Below, one piece after another: positions 1 through 10,740 of a DNA stretch of 64,000 nucleotides. Numbering within the stretch: position 1 is the first letter of the stretch; every line of letters begins with the position of its first letter. The position numbers and the translations under genes are program-made. This DNA is from Rhea pennata (Eukaryota > Chordata > Aves > Rheiformes > Rheidae): contig NC_084668.1 of NCBI RefSeq assembly GCF_028389875.1, positions 24,066,993 through 24,130,992 on the forward strand, in the 5' to 3' direction. The notes under the pieces are model-generated. The model saw nothing but the letters and a program-made list of their open reading frames with translations, was not told the origin of the DNA and did not search any database.

Positions 1-599
1 TTTCCTGCACACGTTCCTTCTGCTTGGCAGAAAAATTAGGCTGCTTCTCTTGAACTTGGAAGGGTTTACTCCTTTCCCACCCGTAACATCCATGTATAAA
101 ACTCCGTGTCTCTCCTCGGATTCACAGGAAATTGTATGGCAACCTTACATTTAACTGCTGCTAAATCGATTTATTTGGAAAATATTTGGCAGATCTTTCC
201 CGGAGCTCTGTTTGAACAGAAGAGCCATTTCATCTGACGCTCTTGAATATGAACCCAGGAGCCTTCCAATCAGCTTTAATGAACGAATTGTTTCCCAGCT
301 TTACCTCCTAAAGACAGCAACTTTAGTAGTTGCACAGATCAAAAGACACACGTAAAGGGAAGATGGGAAACAATATTGTTCAAAGGAAGTGAACTGTTGT
401 ATTTAATTAGGCTATTCTTCTTTATTAGTATTCATATTGAGATTTTTTTAAAGATTTATGTTGATTTAACCGTAGTGTATTTATGATGTAAATATATTCC
501 GAGATGAAAACGTCACGGATCAATTGTAAAGGACCCGGATACATAATTTTAAAAAATCAGTTTCAGTTTATATGAGGTTCTCACCCCACTTTCGCTTCT

Positions 600-960
600 T
601 AGTCAGATTTGTTTATGCAGAATCGACATTTAATAGTGCTAATTGCACTCCAGTTAAATTGCCCTGATTGCAGAAAGGGAAGCAATTTTCGTGCTCTCTG
701 TCTGGGTTTGGAAGAAATTGTTTTATATTCACCTCTTTATAAAGAAGTGGAGATAAGGCACCGAGCCTTTGCACAAATTGCACTTATGGGCTGACTGGCA
801 GCATTCAGGCGCTATAATAGAGCATTATTTGGCCGTTTTGAATAATGTAAAGCATTTGCTGAAAGCTATTCTCCTGAAAATTGCTTTAACTTTTAAAAGG
901 GTGATGATTCACTCCAAACCAGGCCTTTGTTACATTGTCATTATCCCCCCAAATGTTTTA
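600..960. promoter_or_regulatory. Candidate conserved enhancer upstream of SP9
   Basis: Complex AT-rich sequence without repeats or long runs, about 2.5 kb upstream of the SP9 start. It holds several TAAT/ATTA homeodomain cores and a GATAA core near 755. The look is that of a vertebrate developmental noncoding element. Conservation cannot be measured here, so this is an inference from texture and location beside a developmental regulator. Confidence 0.3.
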
Positions 961-1059
961 ACAGTCAGCTCAACACTTTAGCATAACACATTGATCTTTG
1001 TTTAAAAACTGGATTTGGGGAGTATGAAGAAATCTGTCAGAAAATACTTGACCCCCCTA

Positions 1060-1760
1060 CAGATTTGAGTGGCGTTCCCCGCTCCGCTGCCATCCGCTCA
1101 GTCTTCGCAAGGCGCCTCGCCGCCGCCGCGCGTTTCGGCTGCCCGCGCCGCCGCGGAAGGGCTGCGGCGAGGCGCCGCACGCGTGTCCCCCGCGGCCGGG
1201 GCGCAGCCGCCGCGCGGCTCCGCTCCGCGCGCCGCCTCAGACGGAGCGTTTCCAGCGCAACCGTCCCCGTCTGCCTTTCGGGCTATTTTATTTACGACTC
1301 CGCCAGTTCTGCTTAAGCAGCGGGGAAAGACCCTGTCCGCGGGCTGCCCCGGGCTCGGCCGGCAACGCCCGGCCGCGGCGGCGGCGGCGGCGGCGGCGGC
1401 AGCCCCGCCAGGCGGGCGGCGGCGGCGCGTAGGCGCAGCGCGGGTCCCCCGCAGGACGCAGTCACCTGTTGGGCGAGGGCCGCCGGCTGCGCGGGGCCCC
1501 GCGCCCCGCTGCCGCGCCCCGCGCCCCCGCCGCCGCCCGGCCCTCGCCTCCCCCCGCCGCGCGCCGCAGCCCCCCTGGGCGAAGCTGCCGCTGACGCGCA
1601 GCCCCCTCGGAGAAGGCGCTGGCAATGCACTCGCCGGACCCCTGCGCCCGCTGCAGCGCAGCGTGCAGGGAATTAAGCGCAGGGCAGGATTTCCTCCCGC
1701 TTCCCCAGTTTGGTTTAACGCACAGCGACAAAAAGGCAAACGCCCTTTGAAAATAGCCCT
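1060..1760. promoter_or_regulatory. CpG island 2 kb upstream of SP9
   Basis: Dense CpG dinucleotides and strings of GCC/GCG, including a GGC-triplet run near 1375-1400. No splice-linked open frame or recognisable protein is visible. It could be an alternative SP9 promoter, the promoter of a divergent noncoding transcript, or a Polycomb-type island, which is common around developmental transcription factors. Confidence 0.5.
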
Positions 1761-2247
1761 AGACGTTTAAATAAAAGATAATCTCCAGTGGCATCCTTTC
1801 CTGTTGTGGCAGAGGTCCCGCAGATTGTACAACACAATGTGCAGCAAAATGCAATTCTTGCCTTAGTTAAGCATGGAAAAAAAATCAAACAAGGAGAGGA
1901 AAGCGAAAGCCTCTCAAATTCGCGGTTTCTCCATCTTGCTCCTTAGCGATGTATATTTTGCATCTACTGTGAGGTTTTATACTGGACGACTGAAGCGGAA
2001 TTGAGGAGAAGGAAATATTGACTAAGATGCAGAACAAGCACCCAGCGTTGCTTGAACGCACTCGCATTTCTGCTTCAGAACTGTAACTAGCTGCTCTGGG
2101 GAAGACAGAAAAAGAGGGAAAACGTAATACTCTCGGCGTTACGGAGATAATCGCAATAACAAAAAGTTGCACGTCTATTGATCTTCCGCGGACGCAGCAC
2201 GGGCAAGCTCTAGGTAACTACTTACTTAAGAAGCTTCCAACAATTAC

Positions 2248-2248
<1 letters not shown>

Positions 2249-2284
<36 letters not shown>
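2249..2284. repeat. Poly(A) tract, 36 bp
   Basis: Uninterrupted run of A. No retroposon body is recognised next to it, so it is best treated as a simple repeat; its length is likely polymorphic or assembly-sensitive. Confidence 0.9.
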
Positions 2285-2286
<2 letters not shown>

Positions 2287-3239
2287 ACGAGCTTGTAATA
2301 CATTTAGGAGCCAAGGCTTGGACTTACATTTCGCACATGCAAAGAGCAGGTAAAGTCTCTGTCGCTCACTGGGCGTGTGGAGTGTGCACAGTGCAGAGGC
2401 CACAGGCAAGTGCTGGGGAGGCTTATTCCAGCAGCGCCCTGGCACTGCTAGGAGGGAGCAAGCTTTCTGCCATCAGCAGCACTGTTTTCGCAGGAGTATA
2501 TAAGGCTTGAAAAATGTGCTCTAGCCTGCAAATCTGACTTTCAAAGTATTTAGCTGGAGGTTATTACTCTGTAAAATAAAATCCCCTCTCTCCCAAGCGA
2601 CAGGATGTCATACGCTTTTTTCCCCCTCCTTTTTGTCTCCCCTAGGTACGGGAGGAAAGGGATATATGTTAGTTAACTGTCTTTGGATTTCTTTAGCGTT
2701 ACGTAACTAAAAAGCATCCTCAGTTTCTTTTGAAAGAAAGCAACAAATACACTGCATCTGGAATCGCTTCTAATATTCTAGGGGAAAAAAAAGAATTTGT
2801 AACATATTTTTATAAAATGTCAGTATACATTATCTGTACCCAACACGAACAGCCGGCCAATGGCCTATGAGGGAAGTGGAGGGCCTGTTGAATAAAAGGA
2901 AATGCACGTATGTTTTACCGAATACGAGAGTTATAGATAATTGGGTGAGTATTTGAGGGCATCGCATATCCTGCCCGGTTTACAGACAACAGAAATATGG
3001 CTGAACAGCGCTGGAGGTGACACCAGCTCCCCGCGCACGCTGACCTCCGGCTCTCAGCTCCTGCCCTTTGTGGCTTTCCCCTCTTTTCCCACAACCAGTT
3101 GGTTAAGAAGGAAGTGTCAGCCCCAACTTCAAATTTCCTGGCTTTTGTTGGTTTGAGTCACAACCTAGAGGACAGCCAAGCCGAGGGCTGTTTTTGTAGT
3201 TAATTGCAGTATAATTCCTCCAGCCCAAAGCGCCGAGTT

Positions 3240-3554
3240 TTATCCCCCTGCCTTTGACTGGCACGCGCCCCGGGTGCGGGGCCCCGCGCCGCCGCGCGCT
3301 GATTGGCTGCGGGGCCGCTCCTGCCCGCGCCGCCCGCGCGCCCATTGGCCGAGCGCCGCCGCCAGCGGTACTTCAAAGCGGGCGCGCCCCGCACTTAGGC
3401 AGAGTTTGGCCCCGCGGAGCCGCGAGTGCGCTCGGTGCCGCGGGAGCAGCGCGGGCGCCGCCGCGCAGCGCAGCGCAGCCCTCCGCTCCCGGCGCCGCCG
3501 CCGCCGCCGCCGCGCGCTCCCCGCCCGGCCCATCGCCCAGCCGACGGACGTGCT
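3240..3554 (+). promoter_or_regulatory. SP9: SP9 core promoter and 5' UTR
   Basis: CpG-rich block directly upstream of the SP9 start codon. Two inverted CCAAT boxes (ATTGG at 3302-3306 and 3344-3348) suit NF-Y binding, spaced about 42 bp apart. No canonical TATA box is seen; an AT-richer stretch around 3369-3377 is the only relief in the GC. Transcription probably starts near 3390-3400, giving a 5' UTR of about 150 nt, but the start site is inferred. Confidence 0.55.
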
Positions 3555-5730
3555 ATGGCTACGTCGATACTCGGGGTAAGTCGGCGGCGCGTTTCTTGCG
3601 CGAGCCGCGCGCCGCGGCTTCTCGGGAGCGCGTCCGCCGCCCCTCGGAGGGAGGAAAAAAAAAAAAAAAAAAAAAACACTGTTGCTGCCGCCGTATCGCG
3701 GCTTCTCCGTACGTAAATCGCGCTGATCTGCCAGGGAAAGGTAACTTCGATTCGCTGCTGGGGACTCTCGGGCAGGCTCGCAGCGAGATCGCTCGCAGAC
3801 AGCTGTAGTTTAAAAACTCTTCCGATCTGAGAGAAGCCAGGCAATCCCCACCCCCCCCCCCAACCTGAGAAGCATAGCGCTTCCAAAAGATCTTGCCTAA
3901 AGCAGCTCTGCGAGTCACCCTGGTGCGAAAGCCCTGTGCCATGTTTACGTTTCTGCCGTCGCATTTTTCTTTTTGTACCGCTCTAACACAGTGGCCTTAA
4001 GACACGCCGCCTTTCGTTCCCACGAGACTTTTGTTGTAACGACGCTAGGCTGAAGCAGCCAAGCGCTAGTCCCAAGCGTCTGAAAGCGCCCCCCGAACAC
4101 AAATCCGAACCGGTGCTCCCTCTCGGAATAAGCTTGTCGCGCATCCCCCCGGGGTTCTGCGAAAAGGCACCCCTCGCTGCCGACGCAAACCACTTCAGCG
4201 CGTACCCGGGCGAGAGCGGCCCCCGGAAACTGGCGGAACACAACTTGCGGCGAGTTGGGCAGGGCTGGAGTCTTCGCCCGGAGCCCGAGGAAACTTCCCC
4301 GCGCCGCGCTTGCCGCCGGGTCGCCGCGTCCCCGCGCCGGCGGCGGGCCGAGGCTCACGGGCTTGTTTTGTGTCTCCTAGGAAGAGCCGAGGTTTGGAAC
4401 GACTCCCCTGGCCATGCTGGCCGCGACCTGCAATAAGATCGGTAACACCAGCCCCCTGACCACCCTGCCCGAGTCCAGCGCCTTCGCCAAAGGGGGGTTT
4501 CACCCCTGGAAACGCTCCACCTCCAGCTGTAACCTGGGCTCCAGCCTCTCGGGCTTCACGGTGGCCACGAGCAGGGGCTCCAGCGGACTGGCCAGCGGCA
4601 CGGGCACGGCCAACAGCGCCTTCTGCCTGGCCTCCACCTCGCCCACCTCGTCGGCCTTCAGCAGCGACTACGGCGGGCTCTTCTCCAACTCGGCGGCGGC
4701 GGCGGGCGTGTCGCCGCAGGAGCCCGGCGGGCAGTCGGCCTTCATCTCCAAAGTGCACAGCTCGGCGGCCGAGAGCCTCTACCCGCGCGTGGGCATGGCG
4801 CACCCCTACGAGTCCTGGTACAAGTCGGGCTTCCACTCCACGCTCTCGGCGGGCGAGGTGGCCAACGGCGCGGCCTCCTCGTGGTGGGACGTGCACACCA
4901 ACCCGGGCTCCTGGCTGGAGGTGCAGAACCCGGCGGGGGGGCTCCAGAGCTCGCTGCACTCGGGCGCCCCCCAGGCCTCGCTGCACTCCCAGCTGGGCAC
5001 CTACAACCCCGACTTCAGCTCGCTCACCCACTCCGCCTTCAGCTCCACGGGCCTGGGCTCCACGGCCGCCTCGCACCTGCTCTCCACCAGCCAGCACCTG
5101 CTCGCCCAGGAGGGCTTCAAGCCCGTGCTGCCCTCCTACACGGACTCCAGCGCGGCGGTGGCGGCGGCCAGCGCCATGATCACGGGCGCCGCCGCCGCCG
5201 CCGGGGGCGGCTCGGCCCGCTCCGCCCGCCGCTACTCGGGCCGCGCCACCTGCGACTGCCCCAACTGCCAGGAGGCCGAGCGGCTGGGGCCGGCGGGGGC
5301 CAGCCTGCGGCGCAAGGGGCTCCACAGCTGCCACATCCCCGGCTGCGGCAAGGTCTACGGCAAGACGTCGCACCTGAAGGCGCACCTGCGCTGGCACACG
5401 GGCGAGCGCCCCTTCGTCTGCAACTGGCTCTTCTGCGGCAAGCGCTTCACCCGCTCCGACGAGCTGCAGCGGCACCTGCGGACTCACACGGGCGAGAAGC
5501 GCTTCGCCTGCCCCGTGTGCAACAAGCGCTTCATGCGCAGCGACCACCTGAGCAAACACATCAAAACGCACAACGGCGGCGGCGGCGGCAAAAAGGGCAG
5601 CGACAGCGACACGGACGCCAGCAACCTGGAGACGCCGCGGTCCGAGTCCCCCGACCTCATCCTGCACGACGGGGTGGGCGCCGCCCGCGGCCCCGGCAAG
5701 GAACCTACCGCGGGGCCCGGCGACTCCTAG
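3555..5730 (+). CDS. SP9: Sp9 transcription factor, C2H2 zinc finger
   Basis: Two coding exons, 3555-3575 and 4381-5730, joined across an 805-bp GT-AG intron, encode 456 aa. Exon 1 gives only MATSILG, which continues in frame as [20 protein letters not shown]; this N-terminus with its SP box (about residues 14-28) is the Sp8/Sp9 signature. A serine/alanine-rich activation region follows. The Buttonhead box CDCPNC starts at residue 298. Three C2H2 fingers lie at about 324-346, 354-376 and 384-404, with TGE linkers and the KTSHLKA, RSDELQR and RSDHLSK recognition helices that bind GC/GT boxes. The acidic tail after finger 3 ([15 protein letters not shown]) fits SP9 rather than SP8. In vertebrates SP9 is nuclear and acts in limb apical ridge outgrowth (with FGF/WNT) and in striatal and interneuron development. 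The start is chosen on exon 1, Kozak context and family match. Coding GC is very high. Confidence 0.95.
3655..3676. repeat. Poly(A) tract in SP9 intron 1
   Basis: Twenty-two consecutive A bases inside the SP9 intron, within an otherwise GC-rich island. A 10-C run follows near 3850. Confidence 0.85.
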
Positions 5731-6420
5731 GGGCAGCGGCCGCGGGAGCCGCCGCCGCCGCCGCCGGGACTCGAGCGGAGCGGCGGGAGGCCCCGGCCCC
5801 GCAGCGCCCGGCCCCGGCCCCGGGCGGCAGCGGGCAGCCGCCCTCCCGCCGGCCCGGCCCGGCCCGCGGCCGCCGCCGCCGCCGGGGGACTCCTGGGCCA
5901 GCAGGTCCCGCCTGGCGAAGTAGTTACAAAGTGACACTTTTTTTTTTTTTCTTCCCGTTTGCTTTTTCCTCTTCTTTTTCTGTTCAAAGGAAAACATCCT
6001 AAGGGAGGCTTAAGGTGAGAAATTAAACTGCAAGTCCGAGACAGTTCCTCTGTATCTCATAAACATCTGTATAAATAGGGTTCAAAAACGGATTGTGTTC
6101 GCTTATTTTTCTTGTAAATGTTAATGGGGGGCTTGGGGATTTTCTTTTTTTTTTTTTTTTTTCATTTTTTAAAAAAATCATTGAATTCCTGAAATTCAGG
6201 GAGGTTTTCGGGTTTTTTAATTATTATTTTAAATTTCTGATGCACTTTGTGGAAGTCAGTATATATGTAAAAGATATTTAAAATGTTGAGTTAACATTTC
6301 ACTCAAAACACGTAAGTTAAGGTCACTTAAAGAAATTAAATGCGTTTATCTGTATGGAAAAAAAATCTTGACATATTTTCATTTTGGTATTATTAAAGGA
6401 CTCTGAACAACATATTCACG
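5731..6420 (+). other. SP9: SP9 3' UTR
   Basis: Begins GC-rich with CCG repeats to about 5910, then switches abruptly to AT-rich sequence with T runs at about 5939-5950 and 6145-6162. It ends at the polyadenylation signal near 6392. No second open frame is credible. Confidence 0.6.
6392..6397 (+). terminator. SP9: SP9 polyadenylation signal (ATTAAA)
   Basis: ATTAAA, the commonest variant signal, followed about 25 nt later by a T/GT-rich stretch (around 6420-6435) that fits a downstream element. No closer AATAAA lies on the + strand after the stop codon. Confidence 0.55.
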
Positions 6421-6609
6421 GTTTTGTTCTTATTCGTATCTCCTCACCCCTAGCCCTTGCGTGGGTCAGGGTTTTTTAGTAGGAGCTTTTGCATCTCTCT
6501 CAGCCCTCCTTACAGTGAATGTGATTAAAAATACAGCGTGCATTAATACCCTGAGTGAGGTGAGCTGTAGCGCTCCGATTGCTCTTTTCAAGCCACTTTA
6601 GGTTTTGGT

Positions 6610-6613
6610 CCCC

Positions 6614-6658
<45 letters not shown>
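6610..6658. repeat. C12-T37 homopolymer tract
   Basis: Twelve C bases (6610-6621) run straight into 37 T bases (6622-6658), about 220 bp past the SP9 poly(A) signal. Read on the - strand this is A37G12. The length is likely unreliable in sequencing. Confidence 0.9.
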
Positions 6659-6661
<3 letters not shown>

Positions 6662-6839
6662 TCCAAACCCCACTACCATCCCGGAAAATCATTCGGAGCC
6701 ATAAGCGCGTTTTACAAAAGTGACCCCAAAATAGACTGAAATTAAACTATGCTGAGGAACTATTTATTTAATTTTAAAAGCCTTTAGCGCCACAAGGCTG
6801 CCTAGGTTGGGAGGTGATCTCAGGGGAATAAATCGCTAG

Positions 6840-7370
6840 AGTCAATACTCCGGAAAAGACATTTCATGCCTAAATGAAAATCTTGTTAAATGTTATTAAT
6901 TTTGACTTAGAGCACACAGCAGCCCCCTGTGCCTTGTATCCCCTTATTAGGGATTCATGTCTTATCAAATATCTAATTAATCTCCTAGACATCATTTGTT
7001 CTGGCCAACTTTATCTCAGCTGGTCCACGGGGAAAACTCCGAATATTCTCGGTGACAAAGCTCCCTTGAAGATCCTTTTAATTGTCCAAATTAACTGCAC
7101 CAAATTTGCATGTCAAACGGTAAAGGGCAACCTGAGATAAAATGTAAACGTTTTAAAAGCCCCAAACTAAGCACTTGATTTGATAACTAGGCTTTTTAAT
7201 GTTATGGAAGACAACTGCTCCTTTCCTTTTCAAAGACAGTTGATCTATGCAAATAGTGAATTGGAAATGCTTATGTCCCCATGCAGTCAAATGGTCCTTG
7301 CATGTTATTTGAATATCAGTGGCTCTGCTATTGAAAAGGTTCAAGGATGCTCTCTGACTTCTTTGTGATT
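6840..7370. promoter_or_regulatory. Candidate SP9 downstream enhancer with octamer
   Basis: Repeat-free AT-rich block with TAATTA-type cores (e.g. near 6974), a TTATCTCAG GATA-like site near 7011 and a perfect POU octamer ATGCAAAT at 7247-7254. Cooperating POU, homeodomain and GATA-type motifs suggest an enhancer. Conservation is not tested here. Confidence 0.3.
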
Positions 7371-7819
7371 ACTCAGTGCAGCGTCTTATTCTGAAGAAAA
7401 AAAACTCAGGAATAATTAAAGGCTGGGCTAAGGCCTGGGAACACATTTGGGACAGGAATCTCATTTAGACAGGCTCTTTCAAAATAAGGCACAGTTAAAT
7501 TGACCAGAAGGCAATTATTGAAATGAAAATTATTTTCACTCCCTTTGTCTCCTGACCACCAACCTAACAGCCACAGTATTTTTTTAAAGGCAAATTGTTA
7601 AATGAGATAATTGTGTTATTAAAAAAAGGGGGGGGGGAGAAAAAAAGTCCATTTAGTCTGCCCGGTACAGATTGGAGGAATACAAATATTTTAATCCTCC
7701 ATAAAATAGGGAATGCAAATAACGTCGGAAAACGGATTCTGTTGCTGGCCACCAACTGGAATAAAGACGTTGCATTAAAGAAAATACATCTGCCGTGCAT
7801 ACTAATAAACGCGTTTCAC

Positions 7820-8170
7820 TTCCTCCGAGCCCGCGTTGCACAAAAGCGGCCGGGCAGCGCCGGCACCGCCTTTGCTCCCGGCGCGGCCGGCGCAGCCCCG
7901 CGGGTGGGTTCTTTTGCGGGACAAACGGCAAAGAGCCTCCCAGGAATTTCATTTTACTTCTTCCTGAGAGCACCAGCCCCGTGAGGCGCTCCGGAGTCTT
8001 TCTGGCCTGAAGCGCCTCGCGAGGGTCCCTGCTCCGCGCTGCCGCACGTCCCTCGCTCGCCGCCCGCCGGAGCCGGGCGCGGCGCCGCGGCCGGGCGGAG
8101 GCAGCGCGGCGAGGGAGCGGAGGGAGCGCGCTCGCCGGGCGGCGGGACGCGGCTCCCCTCCTCGCCGCCT
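7820..8170. promoter_or_regulatory. CpG island downstream of SP9 (1)
   Basis: CpG-dense block, richest at 7990-8160. No linked exon is recognised. It could be a Polycomb-marked island or the promoter of an unannotated noncoding RNA. Confidence 0.4.
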
Positions 8171-8199
8171 GTTGTCGGGGTTTCGGAGGAATGCATTCG

Positions 8200-8620
8200 C
8201 GCTGGGTGTTGGGCAGAAGTCAGCTTTGTTTCCAATTTATAATAAAACACATCAAAGGAAACCATCCAGGTCCAGTTTCTGCCAGGCCAGGGTTACAATT
8301 CTCAGCTCAATGATCAAGGACCTCTTTGCATTGCCTTTGCCCCTTCGGGTCAGAAAACGTCCATCATTTACAGACTCCCCAGAAATGAAGAAGGGAGCAG
8401 CTCCGGGCCACAGAGCCGGTTCGTTTAACCAGGAAAATAGAAAGCATGTCACCTTTTTAAAAATAAATGACACCATTCTTTCGTACATGTTGGTGATAAT
8501 TATATGGTCTAGGGAACTTTTACACAAAGAAAAACTAAAGAACAGACAGTGTGAGAACCGAAAAATAAATCTGATTTCACTCTTTGAATTCGTAGTTAGG
8601 TACCAGCTCTTCAGCGGGAA
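8200..8620. promoter_or_regulatory. Candidate enhancer with TCF/SOX-like sites
   Basis: Complex, repeat-free sequence beside a CpG island. It has a TCF/LEF-type ATCAAAG at 8251-8257 and a SOX-type CTTTGTT near 8224. SP9 responds to WNT signalling in limb ectoderm, so TCF sites would make sense, but this is inference from short motifs. Confidence 0.25.
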
Positions 8621-9339
8621 GATGCTCACCCGAGAGCAAAAGCCCTGGGAAACAGGGAAACGTCCTTTCAGACGGGCCAGTTTCACGGGGAGCTCCGGAC
8701 GCCGCTGGCCCGGGCCCCCTCGGGCCCCCTCGGCCAGGGCTTCTCCAGGACACAAGTCACATTTCGGCACCGCGCTGTTACCGCCCATTTCCGCACCTTG
8801 CGCACAGCACTTCCACGCGAGCTCCTCCGTCTCGGTGTCACTCCATTAAAAGAAGGCTAAAAAAGCCCAACAGCCAACGACCGGGAAAGGCAGAACGTCA
8901 GGCCGAATTATTTAGTAGATGTCATTTGATCTCCGGGTGTCTAATTCACAGGAAGCGTGTCCCCCCCCTCCACCCCCCCACGGCGAGTTACAGTCTTAAC
9001 GGCTCGTTTTACACTTAAAAGGCAACATTGATATTTCTGTTCTAATGAGATAATATATAAACACCCTATCCCGTGCCCGGACAGTTTCTTAATTGCGTAT
9101 TTCAGTTCAGATGGAAACTTTATCTGCGGGAGCTGCAATTTATTTGCGGCCATTATCTGTTCGCCAAATCCTCTCCCACGCTTCCAAAACGCAGACGAAG
9201 GAAACCTAACAGAAATCCCGCCCATTCGGGTAATTGGTGCACTAAGTGTTTATTTTAAGTGAGAATAATTTAGCTACAAATTTCCTTAAGGAATAACATT
9301 CTTAAGGCATTAAAAAAGGGGGGGGAGGGGGCTGGAAAC

Positions 9340-9960
9340 TCTGATTTGCTTCGACGCCCGAGTGTCGCTCCGAGCGCGGCGACCGCGGCGGCTCTTTGGC
9401 GCCATCTAGAGCCGCGGGCGGCGCAGCGCCGCGCCGCGCTCCGGCCCCGGCGCCGCTCCGGCCCCGGCCCCGGCGCCGCGTCCCGGGGTGGCCCCGCGCC
9501 GAGGGTCCGGCGGCGCGGCCGGTGCCTGCGGCAGGGCCGGGACAAGCCGGAGCGGGACGCGGGGGGAAGCCGCGACGGGCCGGGAAAGTTTAGCGGTGAC
9601 CACGGAGCGGGAGGGAGGGAGGAGCGGCGCGGAGGCGGCGCGCACCCACCTGGAGAGCCGGAGCCGGCGGCGCCGCTGCTGGTGCCGGGCTGCCCCGCTG
9701 CGCGCGGGCGCCTCCGCGGCCGGCCGTGCCGGCGCAGTCCCGGGGGCAGATGGGCCCGGCCGCGCCGCCGCCGCCGGCACCGGCCCCGCCCCGGCGCGGT
9801 CACCGCCCGCGCCCGCACCTGTGCTGCGCGCGGCGCTGCGCGGCCCGCACCGGGGCGCAGCGCGGCCCCGCGCCGCCGCGGCCCCCCGCGGAGCCGCGTG
9901 TTCCGCGGGCGGGCGGGCGGGCGGCCCCGCGCGGGGGGGAGGCGCGCAGCGCTGTTGCAA
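9340..9960. promoter_or_regulatory. CpG island downstream of SP9 (2)
   Basis: Very CpG-dense, with a CTCF-like site inside its left edge (9399-9412). Several long open frames on both strands overlap here but differ in every frame and look like low-stop GC artefacts (Pro/Ala/Arg-rich). May be a boundary or promoter element. Confidence 0.45.
9399..9412 (-). promoter_or_regulatory. CTCF-like motif (reverse)
   Basis: On the - strand the site reads GCTCTAGATGGCGC. I compare it with the CTCF core CCASYAGRKGGCRS from memory; it differs only at positions 1 and 3. It sits at the edge of a CpG island between SP9 and CIR1. Confidence 0.45.
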
Positions 9961-10039
9961 CACAAACCTGCAGCGCTGGCGGTTTCCGAGATGGGCTAAT
10001 TGCTACTTGGATGGCGGGGCGCGAAGTCCTTGTCCGTCG

Positions 10040-10260
10040 CCCAGTACAAAGTAGGTTGCTAGAAAATTTGAAATTGCCTTTCAGCCTAAAGCTGCCTTAC
10101 CTGAATGTCATAATTACAGTAATTATGTACATCCAAATTACATGCTAATTAAATTAGAATCAAATCGTTCTAAATCGAAATCAAATGAGGTAGCGAGAAT
10201 TAATCAATGACAACATAAATAGAGAGCTTCCTTCAGGGATATTTATTGTAACGACCCGAG
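10040..10260. promoter_or_regulatory. Candidate homeodomain-rich element
   Basis: About 200 bp of AT-rich DNA packed with TAATTA/ATTA cores (around 10110-10165), between two CpG islands. Two near-identical ATAATTACAGTAATTAT half-sites form a short palindrome near 10109-10126, a typical paired-homeodomain arrangement. Confidence 0.3.
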
Positions 10261-10740
10261 CAGCAATCTGATCCCAAAGTCACCTGCTCGCTCGCTCCCC
10301 GAGCGGCAACAGCTCCCGGCTCGGCGCGCGCCTCCCACGAGCGCTCTTCCGGGCGGCGGAGGCGGCGGGATCCCCCCCGGCTCGGGCCCGGCCATGCCGA
10401 AGCGCCGCCGTCCCCCTGCGGAGCCGCCGCGGGCCGCCCCCGGCCCGGCCCGGCCCGGCCCCCACCCGCCGCTGAGGCGCAGCGGCCCCGGCTGCCCGCC
10501 AGGACACCGGCGGCCGTTGGAGGCGGCCGTTAGGGGCGGCCGTTGGAGGCGGCCGTTGGAGGCGGCCGTTAGGGGCGGCCGTTAGGGGCGGCGGCGGCGG
10601 CCCGCCCTCGGAGCCGCCTCGGGGCAGCGCGGCGGGGCCCGCGGCCCTCGGCGCCGTCGGCCGAGGAGCGAGGCTCTTGTCGCGGGCCGCAGCACCTGGG
10701 GCCCAGCCGGGGAGGGCGGCGGAGCCATGGCCCCGCCGGG
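10260..10740. promoter_or_regulatory. CpG island downstream of SP9 (3)
   Basis: CpG-dense block that contains the 13-bp minisatellite at 10509-10586. No recognised exon. The open frames are arginine/proline-rich and unsupported. Confidence 0.4.
10509..10586. repeat. 13-bp GC-rich minisatellite, 6 copies
   Basis: Six perfect-length copies of GGCGGCCGTTGGA or its variant GGCGGCCGTTAGG, in the order A B A A B B. It continues into a GGC-triplet run. The two-variant pattern implies expansion by unequal exchange after the variant arose. Confidence 0.9.

Larger units (their letters stand above)
1..3240. other. Intergenic flank upstream of SP9
   Basis: No coding gene recognised. The first 1 kb is AT-rich and contains a block at about 600-960 with several homeodomain-like TAAT cores and few low-complexity runs, which reads like a conserved enhancer. 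A CpG island follows at about 1060-1760. From 1770 to 3240 the sequence is mixed, with a 36-A run at 2249-2284. Long open frames at 1065-1770 on both strands are side effects of GC-rich, stop-poor sequence. Confidence 0.6.

Noticed and set aside
1069-1770. Long overlapping open frames on both strands (up to 233 codons)
   Set aside because: Ala/Pro/Arg-rich in every frame, caused by stop-poor CpG island sequence; no domain, splice link or family match.
4195-5997. 600-codon open frame on the - strand opposite SP9
   Set aside because: Shadow of the GC-rich SP9 coding exon; low-complexity Gly/Ala/Arg/Val translation without a domain.
9346-10054. Several 180-230 codon frames on both strands
   Set aside because: CpG island artefacts; each frame gives a different Pro/Ala/Arg-rich product.
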